From: Ipomoea triloba
Lineage: Eukaryota; Streptophyta; Magnoliopsida; Solanales; Convolvulaceae
Assembly (NCBI RefSeq): GCF_003576645.1
Contig: NC_044918.1
Span: 31,219,675 to 31,283,674, forward strand
Length of the DNA stretch: 64,000 nt
Reading direction: 5' to 3'
This document shows, piece after piece, positions 49,811 through 60,500 of this stretch. A program made the translations under genes and the position numbers. The notes beneath the pieces were generated by a model that did not search any database, was not told the DNA's origin, and was given only the letters and a program-made list of their open reading frames with translations. How positions within the stretch are numbered: the first letter of the stretch is position 1; each line of letters opens with the position of its first letter.

Positions 49811-50870
49811 GAGTAAATTATCATTTTGGTCCACTGACTATTGCGGCCTTGTCAATTGTAATCTATGACTTTTAAAATTGTTAATTTCATACTTTAACTA
49901 TGCAATTTTTATCAATTTTAGTCACTCCGACCAAATTACCAGCCAAATGGGACGGGAATAAATTAACTCATCAATTAATCTTAAATGAAAGGGGCAAAAT
50001 TATCATTTAATTTGAATTGGGAAAGTGATATTGCCGGCGGCTCACTTCCACTCCGGTGGCCAGAAGAAGGTGAACGAGCTCCACGTCTCTAATGTTGTCA
50101 ACGGAAATCTCGGAGAGAGCCGAGGCGTAAGGATGAACATGGAAAATACGTCGGCCTCTTGGGATTAGACTGACAGTTTAGCCATTGACAGTTTACCGCT
50201 GGTGCCGTTGACATTAAGACGATCGGTGTTGCTGATTAGATTACTCTGAACCTTAAAAAACCTACCATAACATCTCAAGATCTCGAAACACGCAATTGCT
50301 AATGCATTTAATTTGTTTGGGGTACTGTATATGCGAAGAGAAAGGAAAAAAATCAAGCATTAATAAGAGCTCACAGGGAGGAGCGAGGAAAGTACCATGC
50401 TCGTAGTGCTGTGAAACAGAAAAATGTATGTTTTCCTATTCATTCTTTAATTATTAAAAAAAATGTTGGCCTCTGTATATCAATGCTCAAATGCACTCCA
50501 AAGAATTGCTTGCATTATTTTCTCGTGAATATAGTGGTTGCTGGAACGAATCATACACTCAGAACACACTGCTCTCTGAAAGTATAATTTTGTTTACCAC
50601 GATGAAGATGACGATCGTGATTGAAAGGAGCGGAGGCGAAGGAGCGGCGGAGAGGAAGATGACGATCGGACCAAATGACGCTTTTGCCCCTTTCATTTAA
50701 GATTAATTGGTGAGTTAATTTATTCCAGTCACATTTGGCCACCAATTTGGCCGGCGTGACCAAAATTGATAAAAATTACATAGTTAAAGTACGAAATTAA
50801 TAGTTTTGAAAGTCATGGATTGCAATTAACAAGACCTCAATAGTCAATGGACCAAAATGACAATTTACTC
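49811..50870. mobile_element. Pack-MULE-like element with 200-bp TIRs
   Basis: Inverted repeats of about 200 bp (49811-50009 and about 50673-50870) start GAGTAAATTATC and end AATTTACTC. The flanks are TAAAAATAA on the right and ATAAAATAA on the left; the related copy at 29051-29059 has TAAAAATAA, so a nine-bp target duplication with one lost base fits. The 660-bp inside is GC-richer and gene-like. On the minus strand, HPYASALSEISVDNIRDVEL and further residues are open. Another part encodes REERGKYHAR-like residues in the sister copy. There is no transposase. I cannot name the source genes. Confidence 0.75.
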
Positions 50871-51087
50871 TAAAAATAATGATGAAATTATTAAAAAAAA
50901 TTCTAATATTGAACGTGTACATTTATTTGATTATAAGATTAGTGCAAAAGTATTACTCAATTAATTGAATAATATATCACTTGTTTGTCTGCAATTATCT
51001 TTAAAATATCGATATGTAATATGACTTATGTAATTATATTATTACTAAAATAAATATGAGAAAAATGAGAAATAATTTAATTATAAT
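50871..51087. other. AT-rich flank
   Basis: No gene is seen. It ends in ATAAT, the target duplication of the next insertion. Confidence 0.4.
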
Positions 51088-51469
51088 TGTTAGGAATATA
51101 TTGTAATTGTTTTGATGAACTAAAAATGTAATATTAGACCCTCAATTTTATTTTGAGTCTAGTATAGGAATTAAGGCTAGTACAAGCCTAGTCAACTATA
51201 TGGAAATTGAAAGAGTATAAATTTTAATTTATACTTGTAAATCGTTCGCTTCCACTCTACAAATTGAGAAGAAGTTGGAGATTGGTCAAGTCTCGTGGAC
51301 ATCCTTGAACGTGATAACATCTGGTTCGAATTGAATGAATTAATTCTTTGTGAGAATTAATTTAATTCAAGATAAGGATGTTGTTAAAGGTCAAAATTGA
51401 TAAGTCAACCAAGAATGGGTTCTCTCACAAAAGAATTTAGAGGCTAACTCAAGTAAGGATTTATTTTGG

Positions 51470-51980
51470 AGATGGGGATGACCCCTTGGGAGCAAAATCG
51501 TGTGGCTAAGTAAACCACAAGAGGATGACCGCGTGGAAAGTCAAAGAGGAGATGACCATGCAACATTTAATTAAATATGAGGCTAACTCCAAAGAGGATG
51601 ACTATGCGCAATTAAGAATGATGATGACCATGTGCATTTATTTGGTGGAGAGAGTGACCGTGTATATCCAAGTAAAGAGGATGATCGTGGCTACAAAATG
51701 AAGGAGAGTATGACCTTGCTCAAATTGAAGGTTGAGGATAACTTGCTTTAAAGGCTAATTGGAAATGAGGATGACCTACATCTTATTTATTCTCAATGGA
51801 GGTCAACCTATATATTATTTATTAAAAGGAGGCCAACTATATTATTTCAAGATGAGGATGACTACGGTGTAATCAAGGAATAAAAATAGGATGACCTATT
51901 TTTATTTATTCTCAAGGAGTCAAACTGCCAACATGAACACTTCTAAAAAGGAAAATATTATTTTTTTCCTAAACTAGCAT
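51470..51980. repeat. Irregular GAGGATGAC repeats in the LTR
   Basis: About a dozen variants of GAGGATGAC(C/T), such as those at 51521, 51594, 51670, 51766, 51853 and 51970, are spaced about 20-80 bp apart, often followed by (A/G)TG or GCG. The spacing is not periodic. Confidence 0.6.
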
Positions 51981-52510
51981 GAGGATGACTCATGAAGGTG
52001 AATTAAAATATTCTTGCTACTTGGAGCTGAGATCAAATTGAGGAAAAGTCAAAGTACTTTTCAGTGACATTAATTATGCTCAAGCAAGAATTACCGAGCA
52101 GATATATTTCAGAGCAACCTGACTTATGGATTATGAACAACTCAAGTGTTCACACTACCAGAAGATACACAAAGTCAAGGAAAGGTGACTACAAGTTACA
52201 AGGCAAAATCATGTCAGTGATTAAAGAATAACGTTGGAGGATTATCATAAGCAAAATTCAAATTCATTTGACAGAGCCATCAAAGTTGACAAAAATCATC
52301 TGAAGACATTTAATGCTCTGAAGATACATAATGGGCAAATAGCTAATTTAGCTATAAAAATCCAAGAATACTTGAAGACAAGTACAGGGGATGAGTTACA
52401 GCACTACGAACACAAAGATATCAGATTAAGCAAGTGCAAGTATTGAGCTAAACACGAGAGAAAATCAAGTCTTGAGAATAAATACTTTTATTTCTTGAGA
52501 GAAACTGTAG

Positions 52511-52686
52511 GAGTGTAGCTTTGTGCAAAACACTCGGGGAAACTAAGTGTAGTTGTGTACAAGACACTTGGTTAAAGAGTATAGCTTTATGCGAGATACT
52601 CGGGGAGCGTAGCTTTGTGTGAGACGCACGGGAGCGTAGCTTTATGTGAGGCGCTCGGATTGAGTGTAGCTTTGTGCAAGACACTC
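52511..52686. other. Six tandem 25-nt hairpins with changing stems
   Basis: The units are 52511-52535, 52545-52569, 52577-52601, 52605-52629, 52632-52656 and 52662-52686. Each has a six-bp stem and a 13-nt loop like AGCTTTGTGCAAA. The stems are GAGTGT/ACACTC, AAGTGT/ACACTT, GAGTAT/ATACTC, GAGCGT/ACGCAC (one mismatch), GAGCGT/GCGCTC (one wobble) and GAGTGT/ACACTC. Changes occur on both sides together while the loop is kept. The reading is the same on either strand because the stems are inverted repeats. Confidence 0.8.
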
Positions 52687-53270
52687 GAAGTTGGAGAAGT
52701 GCTAGAAGGGCACTAGTTCACTATTGTATCTGGTTGATTGAAAATAGTGAAATTCCTCCTTGGAGTGTAAGGAGAAGAGTGAACTAAGATGATTACACCA
52801 CATCTGAACCACTATAAATTGTTGTGTCCATTTACTTATCTGCTTACATATTTGTGTGCATACTTATCTGATCATCACATGCATCACATACTTTGTCACA
52901 TTAATTACTCTTGCACCTAGATTCACGTGACATCCTATTTGCATGCAAAACATATTTCATACTCATCCTCATCCTGATCAAAGCATTACTTGCTATAATA
53001 TTTCTAACCCAACTATTCACTACTTAGATTATTTCATCTGGGTTTGATAGTTCTCATTTCTGCATGCAAGCCAAACTTTACATACTTATTATTTGAGCTA
53101 TTCAAGGAGTTCCTATCGTATTGCATGTAGCAAAACTCTTCATTTTTATGTGAACTTGTTTATAGCACTTTACCGTACTTTATTCCGCTGCGAACTCTAC
53201 TTGGTTATTTGCCTTGTGCTTGTTACCTAGAGTTGAAATTTCAAAGTGTTATAATATTTTAAATTGTTTG

Positions 53271-53311
53271 AAAAGTCTATTCACCCCCCCCTCCCCTCCC
53301 TCTAGACTTTT
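53271..53311 (-). other. G-rich stem-loop at the start of LTR insertion 2
   Basis: AAAAGTCTA and TAGACTTTT (9 bp) enclose a 23-nt loop that is G-rich on the minus strand, with runs GGG, GGGG and GGGGGGGG separated by single A. Such runs could form a G-quadruplex. It lies 22-62 bases into the LTR. Confidence 0.7.
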
Positions 53312-53511
53312 CCCACCCTATCGGGACCAACAATAATTATTATAAAAATAAATTCAACGACCAATGTTTAGCTTAATTACCATAATAATTATTAGACATT
53401 TATTATTAGTCAATTACACTAATATATGTGCAATTATACTTTTATACCTTAAGTATATTCATTTTCACCATATCGCAATTAATTGTAATTATTATAAAAA
53501 ACTAGCTATTG

Positions 53512-53535
53512 ACCCATGCGATGCACGGACTAATA
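53512..53535 (-). mobile_element. Helitron-like 3' end
   Basis: The minus strand has the CCGTGC-ATC-GCATGG hairpin (one wobble), spacer, then CTAG followed by T. Confidence 0.5.
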
Positions 53536-53636
53536 TATAATATATAGAATATACAGTATAATAAAATAAGAAAAAAAATAGAATATATGAAAAGCTAATA
53601 AATTTGAAATGATAAACCTTGCAATTTTATTACACA

Positions 53637-53664
53637 CTAGTATTTTCACCCGTGCGATGCACGG
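53637..53664 (-). mobile_element. Helitron-like 3' end, perfect hairpin
   Basis: CCGTGC-GAT-GCACGG (53650-53664, six bp) lies nine bases from CTAG at 53637-53640. The element would extend to higher coordinates. Its 5' end was not found before the tRNA gene. Confidence 0.55.
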
Positions 53665-54227
53665 AATGAATTTGTTGTAATATATTAAGAATATTTGGAT
53701 GTTGGATCGATATATAATTATATAAATATAACATCAAATATTATATAATGCAATTGAAGGTATGTTTTGGATCGATTATGTTTTCTGATGTTATCCTTAT
53801 TTGAATTTCAACAAATAATTGCTTAATTAATAGTTAATGTGTAGATAGATGTATGCATGAGGTGTTGGAACTTTAGAGGTTTTATATATCATTATTTAGG
53901 ATTTTTATAAATTGGACAAATATGTTCGTTCTCTAGTTTATACAAAGTGTGTGTTTATTTGTTTGAAAAAGTTCATAATTGAAGACTGAAATGTCTTTGT
54001 ATTTAATGACATTAGAACTATTTTGTTAATAAAGAACCAATAATGGTCATGCCATAATAATATTAGAATAAAATGTGGATGTTTTAATAAAAATGACTAA
54101 AAATAGACTAGCACCTATAAATCTATGACAAAAAATGAAAATTTGTAAATTTGGTGAAGAATTATGCGTGACAGATGGCCTTTATAATTAAATGTAAAAT
54201 ACAAAAAGTACTTTTTTGTGACACAGT
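53665..54227. other. AT-rich region upstream of tRNA-Gln
   Basis: No gene is seen. Probably Helitron body and promoter sequence. Confidence 0.4.
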
Positions 54228-54299
54228 GGTTCTATGGTGTAGTGGTTAGCACTCTGGACTTTGAATCCAGCGACCTGGGTTCGACTCCCGGTAGGACCT
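54228..54299 (+). tRNA. tRNA-Gln (anticodon TTG)
   Basis: This is a complete 72-nt cloverleaf. The acceptor stem GGTTCTA pairs with TAGGACC (one G-T). The anticodon stem CTGGA/TCCAG encloses CTTTGAA with anticodon TTG, reading CAA. The T-arm contains GGTTCGACTCC (B box), and the D-arm TGGTGTAGTGGTTAGC (A box). A TTTTTT terminator follows at 54305-54310. No CCA is encoded, as usual in nuclear genes. The next protein start lies only 105 bp downstream. Confidence 0.97.
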
Positions 54300-54304
54300 T
54301 TGGA

Positions 54305-54310
54305 TTTTTT
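54305..54310 (+). terminator. Pol III terminator of tRNA-Gln
   Basis: A run of six T on the sense strand, five bases after the tRNA end. Confidence 0.75.
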
Positions 54311-54403
54311 CATTTCCAATTGTTATCGGTTTTTTATACCAATTTTCTGTTCGCAAACGCGACTCGTTTTCTTCTCCCTCGAGTTATCCAAATCCAGATT
54401 CCA

Positions 54404-57400
54404 ATGGCCGCAGCGTCGCCTGAGAAAATCCAAGCCCGTCACTCCATCAACCACCTCTCCTACTTCTTTCAATCCACCGCCTCGAATCTACACTCTCTCA
54501 TCAACGCCAATACGCCGCCGTCTTTTCCGTCTCCCCGGCCGGGAACCCCTATTCTCTTCTCAGAGTCCACACCGCACCCGCCCCTGCCCCCGTTATTGCA
54601 CTCTTCCCCTTTCGAATCGGCTGACTCCAACTCCTCGTGTCCAACTCCGTCGTCCGCAATCAATGGCATGTCTTCTAGGTCTGGTTCTGGATTCCCCGCC
54701 CCGGTTAGGATTTCCGGTCTTAGTTCCGGCGGCAAAGGCGGGCCGGCTTTTGTTGGCCAGGTTTTCAGTATGTGCGACCTTGCAGGCACCGGCCTTATGA
54801 CTGTCTCCACGCACTTCGACGTTCCCTTTCTGTCTAAAAGGTATTCCTATCTTCTACTATACACTTGTGAACATAGGGCTTATCAGGAGTTTATCTAACT
54901 CAGCGATTCTTCTGATGAGAAGTTGAGATGGTTAAATTTGAAAGCGGTGAGTGATTAATGATTTGTGAGTTTAAACTATCTAATAATTAATTCGAATCCA
55001 GCTGGCGAAGTTTGCAAGCAATGATTGATTAGAATTTAGAAATATATAAAAATTTCAATTTTGTAGGCGGAGTAAGGTGTATGTATATACTGGTTCTAAT
55101 TGAATTAGTTCTACCTCAAGTTCTCTGCGAATGCGGCAATCACTCAATGGTGTAATTACCTAATATGGAAGCTTAAATAGTGACTTTTTCAATGTAGTTT
55201 ACTTAGTGAAAAAAGTTTGCTTGTATATGCTGCAGAAAGTTATAAATTGTAAATTGTTTAGAAAATGCTTCTGTACTTTATGTCTTACCTTATATTTTGG
55301 TTTTGGGATGATTTGCCCTGTTTAATAGGACACCAGAGTGGCTCAAGAAGACGTTTGCAGCAGTTACAAAGAGTGAAAAAAATGGCCCTGTGTTCCGTTT
55401 TTTTATGGATCTGGGTGATGCAGGTTTGTCTAGTAATACTGTGATATTTGGTGTTCTTTGTTGTTTTGATTATTGTTCTCCAAGGATTTTGAGTTGCATT
55501 CTATTTGTTAGGGTGCTTTTCCCCATCTCTCTGCTATGTGCATGTGGCTACATTTTGTTCCCAAAATATGAAAGAAAAGAAAAAATTAAAAATTTGTTGT
55601 TGGAGATTTCTCACACTTTTGACAAACTTGTTTTTCAGTTTCTTATGTCAAACGGCTGAATATTCCAAGCGGTGTGGTTGGTGCATGCCGCCTTGATGTA
55701 GCATATGAGCACTTTAAGGTACTTGATTTCTCATTTTGAGAAGATGAGTCTTATAGATACAATGTTATGTGTGATTTGTAATGAGACAATTCCATTTTTG
55801 TTGACCTGTCAAGTTTGATGATAGGAAATATTTTTTGGCAGCCTGATGATCAAGATATGTTCTTTAATTCTTACAGTTGTCTGCTTCTTAAGTTGAATGA
55901 TTCTTTCCAAGAAATAGTAACTAAGCAATGTTATTATTGGAAAAATTATGTTAAAAGACTACATCTATTTAATTGTTATTATTTGTGATGTGTTTTGCAG
56001 AAAAAACCCCACTTATTCCAATTTGTTCCAAATGAAAAGCAGGTTAGTTGTAAGCACCTTTGAACTCTTGGTGGAAAAATACACATTTTTTAAAATGTTC
56101 ATACACAGACACTGTCTGAGATGACTGCTGAATGATCAAACACTGTAAATGCAGGTCAAGGAAGCCAATAAACTTCTCAACACAATGCCACGGAATGGTA
56201 GAAGGAAGTGTGTGGATGGTGTTCCTGTTTTTAGTGCTCGAAACCTGGATATCGCAATAGCTACAAAAGATGGTGTTAAATGGTAAGTTTATCTACACTT
56301 GCTCATTGTCAAGTGAGGTTAGCATCAATCTGAAAAGTCACCATTATTTTTGTGGATCTCAGGTTGTTAATTAACTTAGTTTTTTTTTTTTTTTTGGGTG
56401 CAAATTTTGTTATTGAGACAACAATGTAGAAATGTAAAATCTAAATAACCTGTGCCAACTGGCATGGATAAAACTCAATGTTCAGTTAGGTTGCTTTAGT
56501 GAATTTTTGGATTGCTTAGGTGCTTGCCTCTTCCTTTATTTCTGAAAATAGATTACTTTTCATTATTTTGTTTTTCTAGCATTAATAAAAGAATATGCAT
56601 TCTAAGAAACTTGTTTTGATTTTCAAGTGAAGAGCCACAACTTATTGGAGTATAACCATGGCATTTTTTCTTTCCTATCGATGTTATATAATATCGAAAT
56701 TCATTTTCTTTCTATCAGGTATACTCCTTACTTCTTTGACAAGAGCATGCTAGACAACATCCTCGAAGATTCAGTTGATCAGCATTTCCATTCATTGATC
56801 CGTAGAAGACACTTTCAACGCCGCCGGGGTGTTATGGATGACGATATTGGCAATATTGCTGCTGATTTAGTTGAAGAGATGGATAATAGCATATGGGAAC
56901 CTCCAGAGGAACAAAAGTTAGATAACATATGGGAGCCTCCAGAGGAACAAAAATTAGATAGCATATGGCAGTCTCCAGAGGAACAAAAGTCAGATAGCAT
57001 ATGGGATCCTCCAGAGGTACAATTGTACAAAAGTTAAATCTTTGTAGTTTGTCCTCAGAGCTATTGCAATATGAAAAAGAAAAGGAGAGAAATATTCATT
57101 ATTCTGTTGTAGAGGCATGAAATCCATGTCTAAACAACTAAAATATGGGAAACCAGCATTGCTGACTGCTGAGGGATAGGGAGAAGAGGAGAGATTGGAT
57201 AAAAGAGAATATAGAATGGTTATATTGACGATCAGTTTGCTTTAATACCAGTTTGGTTTCAGGTTACCCATGCTGCCCTTCCTATCTTTTTCTTTTCTAT
57301 TTCCAAGGGACAAGGGCATGTTTGAATCAGTCTAATGTGTGATAAGTAACTATATCTTGAATGGATTGGCTTAGTTAACCAAGCTAATGATGGTGTAAAC

Positions 57401-58362
57401 AGCTTCAGGAGGCAATGAATGAAATCTTTCCAGATTTTCCTTTGATGAGTGCCATTTCAAAGGTTGCTGAAATTAAGCTCCTAGATGCTGTTGATGAAGT
57501 TGTTCTGGGGAATAGATGGCTCCGGAAAGCAATTGGAGTTCAACCAAAATTTCCTTACATGGTTGACTCTTTTGAAAGAAGGTGATTTTAAATCTTATTT
57601 TTAAAAATTTGCCACAGTATTTTTGTTGTTAAATTGGGCATGGCCAGTTATTTAACATATGTAGAATTGATTTTTATGCGATGCCATAGCCAAATCTAGT
57701 CCCCCCCTGAAATGTGCTGAATACCATAGTAAAGGTTAATGATCTGTTAATTTAGTTGCTTTTCCAAAACCCTAAGCTTATTCATTGCAGGAGTGCAGCT
57801 TCTCTCCAGAGAGCATGCAAGTCATCCAATATTGATGCCATATCCGAGTCAGATACACAATTAAAATGCATAGGTTCTTCAGCAGACAAAATGGATTCCG
57901 TACCAGATAAGCGAAGGCTGGATCTCCATTTCCCTTTTAGTGATTCGTTGTCTCTTCCCTGGCTAAACCAACAGCAGAGGCAAAATAATATCGCAGACAA
58001 AAAGTACCCATGATAATTGCTTCTACTATCTCTCATTGTTGACATTTGTGAAAAAATTTAACTGAAGCTTTTGTTTGCACATGGTCAGGGAAGTGAAAGG
58101 AAATGATCCATATCCATCTGCTTTTCTTCCAAAGATTACAATGGTTGGAGTCTCAATGGGGGGGCCTGGCCAGATGAACAAATCCACACTGAAGAAGACT
58201 ATGGAAGATCTGACAAAAGAGTTGGAGCGCAACGATCAAAGAAATCTCACAGGAAACAGCAATGATACTTTGATCTGTGAAGAGAGGGATCCCCTTTTTT
58301 TAGCCAATATTGGCGACCATTTGAAGACCGTTCAAAGGAAATTTTTCGCATCACAGTTTTGA
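54404..58362 (+). CDS. Tic22-like family protein
   Basis: Nine coding exons: 54404-54840, 55329-55423, 55639-55718, 56001-56042, 56155-56282, 56719-57016, 57403-57581 (start could be 57409), 57791-58003 and 58089-58362. All have GT-AG borders and the phases close, giving about 581 residues. The N-terminal 130 residues are Ser/Pro-rich (possible plastid targeting). The conserved core has FVGQVFSMCDLAGTGLM, TPEWLKKTFAAVTKSEKNGP, NIPSGVVGACRLDVAYEHFK and LDIAIATKDGVKWYTPYFF. I match it from memory to the larger Tic22-like family of plants (Arabidopsis At5g62650 type); Tic22 itself acts in the intermembrane space during chloroplast import. This longer type has an extra C-terminal domain (ITMVGVSMGGPGQMNKSTLK, DPLFLANIGDHLK). 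Exon 6 has an odd fourfold 12-residue repeat (DNIWEPPEEQKL type). Confidence 0.8.
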
Positions 58363-59027
58363 TTCAGGTTCAATAAATCACCTACCCAGTAATACAAGAG
58401 GTAAAGTTTTAGGAATGCAAATATCTGTTCCTTGAGGGGATAACTTCATTATCTGTTACCATTATTACATTGTTACAGCTAGTGGTGCAGATGGATGATG
58501 GAGATCATGTAATGATGGTGGAGATTTCAGTTGAGGTATTTTCCCCCAAGGCCATGTAACTTTAACTGAATATTATTGTTACAAAAGCTCTGTTTTTGTA
58601 ACTTGGAAACAAGGTAGCTGCTGTGCCGGTAGCAGTGTAGTCACCACATATTGTAGTTCTGTCCTTGACACACCATCATCATTTTCATGTCATATTTCCT
58701 TGTAATATAAATGAGGCTTTATAATCTTATTGATAACGATGTATATGGTTCAGGTAATATAAGATTACCCAGGTAGGTGATGTGAATATGGTAATGTTAT
58801 ATTACATTGTTGGTTCAATTATAAGATTACTTAGTAATGTTATATTATTTCAAAACTGTTGGGTTGGTAATATTTTAAATTAATTTCTTAGGTAACTTGA
58901 GATTACTTTGAAATATTTCAATTTTGTCCTTGATAACTAACCTTTATATAATAAGTAGTTTACTATTGCTAAGTTACTTTTAAGTTTACTATAGTAATAA
59001 TTGAAGTTATTTTTATTGTTTACTTTA
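58363..59027. other. 3' UTR and downstream of the Tic22-like gene
   Basis: AATAAATC follows the stop closely (58371), with further AT-rich possible poly-A signals. No other gene is seen. Confidence 0.4.
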
Positions 59028-60500
59028 GAGCATCAATATCAGTTGAGGTTTTCTCCAGTTTTTTGTGGGTTTTAGCATCTATCTCATCATTCACTATTTC
59101 ATACAATCACAAAAATCTTTCTTCACATTGTTTGAGGTTTTTCTCAGTTTTTTATGAATTTATCATTTTATTATCTTATATTTTAATTATTTGATTTATA
59201 AATTTATTTCTACTAAAAAATAAACATACGTTTGGTGGATACATACTCACTGCTACAAAGTTGAAATTAATTAATAAAAAAAATAATTAAAATTAATATG
59301 CTTACACCTAATTAATTAAACCAATTACTTAAAAATTAAACTACAAAGCATTTTATTAAAAATGAATTACAAAGCGGTTAAAAATAACTTAAAGTACATA
59401 AAAATTAAAATAAGAAAGCGGTTAAATTAATTTCCGTTGTTGTTCCAAATATGCTCAACCAAATCCACACGAAGTTGATAATGCAATTGCAGGTCATGTA
59501 ATTCGGTCTTTCTTTGTAAATATTGTTGAAACTTTTCGGTTGATCCTTGGGACGCTTGTGTTGTTGCTCCATTTTCTTCGTCTACCCAAGTAGTTACGTT
59601 CTCACCTTCATCCTCAACAATCATGTTGTGTAAAATAATGCAAGTATACATTATTTCTCTCAAGTATTCCCGATACCAAAATTGTCCAGAACCTCTAACC
59701 ATTGCCCATCAATGCAGTGAGCAAATAATATGTTGCTCACTGCATAATGCTTGAGCAGTGAGCAAAATTAAATATAAAATTAATTATATATTAATTTATG
59801 AATTACAATTAATTGAATATAATTGAATATTAATTTAATTTTTTCTTTTTGGTTGCCCAAAGGTATTCGCTTAATCGATAGTCAGAAGACCATTCTTTCG
59901 TCCTAACGATCAGCACACTAAGTGGTAGGGGATTTGCCAAATGGTTTGCTTCATTCACATAGTAATACATATATATTACATACTAATACAGGACAGTGAG
60001 CAAAATTAAAATTTAAAAACACTTTAAAAAAACCACATCTACATTAACATTAAAATTACAAGAATTAAAATTACAACGTTTTAAAATTATAAATAAAGTT
60101 ACAAATACGGAAAATTGAACATTGGCCTATTACATTTAAAACAATATAAATAAAAACTTACGGACGTTATGCATTTTGTTGACGTTGTTTAATAGCGTTA
60201 CAATACTCTGTGTAACGCAAGTTGCTTCTCCATCATTCCTGGTGTGAAGATGATTGGGAAGAAGGAAAGTTGGATTGTGAATTTTGATGACTAGAATTGC
60301 CTTGTTCCATTATGATATGCAAAAGGAATTGATTTGAGATGTAGAAATTGAGAGAGTAATATGAATGAATTGAGAGTAAGATAAAATGTGAAAAATTTGT
60401 AAAGATAAAATGATATTTATAGACAAATATGTTTTTTTTTTCTTTTTTAAATAGCTGTTGTCAGGCAACGGCCGGAAATATGTTCGTTGCGTGGCAACGG
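59028..60500 (-). mobile_element. PIF/Harbinger element remnant
   Basis: A possible left end GAGCATC follows TTA (59025-59027), the typical three-bp target of this superfamily. The inside has a transposase C-terminus (59427-59702) and a short minus-strand ORF start at about 60310 (MEQGNSSHQNSQSNF...), soon stopped. An ACGGC-rich stretch near 60460-60500 resembles subterminal repeats. The right end was not found. Most of the transposase gene is deleted. Confidence 0.55.
59427..59702 (-). pseudogene. Harbinger-type transposase C-terminal fragment
   Basis: 91 codons remain, with VRGSGQFWYREYLREIMYTC and IILHNMIVEDE, and an end HYQLRVDLVEHIWNN, all typical of the C-terminus of plant HARBI1-like/Plant_tran transposases. 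The catalytic DDE residues lie mostly upstream and are lost: the sequence before 59702 breaks into short TGAGCA-rich repeats. It cannot act on its own. Confidence 0.75.

Larger units (their letters stand above)
51088..53332 (-). mobile_element. Solo-LTR-like insertion 2
   Basis: On the minus strand it starts TGTTGGTCCC at 53332 and ends TTCCTAACA at 51088. A five-bp ATAAT target duplication (51083-51087 and 53333-53337) flanks it. Length 2245 bp, with no internal domains or second LTR. Its termini equal those of insertion 1, so they belong to related families, but the bodies differ. It contains a G-rich stem-loop near the start, six tandem hairpins, and about a dozen irregular GAGGATGAC copies (51470-51980). 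A short internal open frame at 52234-52446 has no recognisable domain. Confidence 0.8.

Noticed and set aside
54218..54898. A 226-codon open frame running from before the tRNA into the Tic22-like exon 1
   Set aside because: It reads through the tRNA gene and past the splice donor at 54840. Only the part from the ATG at 54404 to 54840 is coding.
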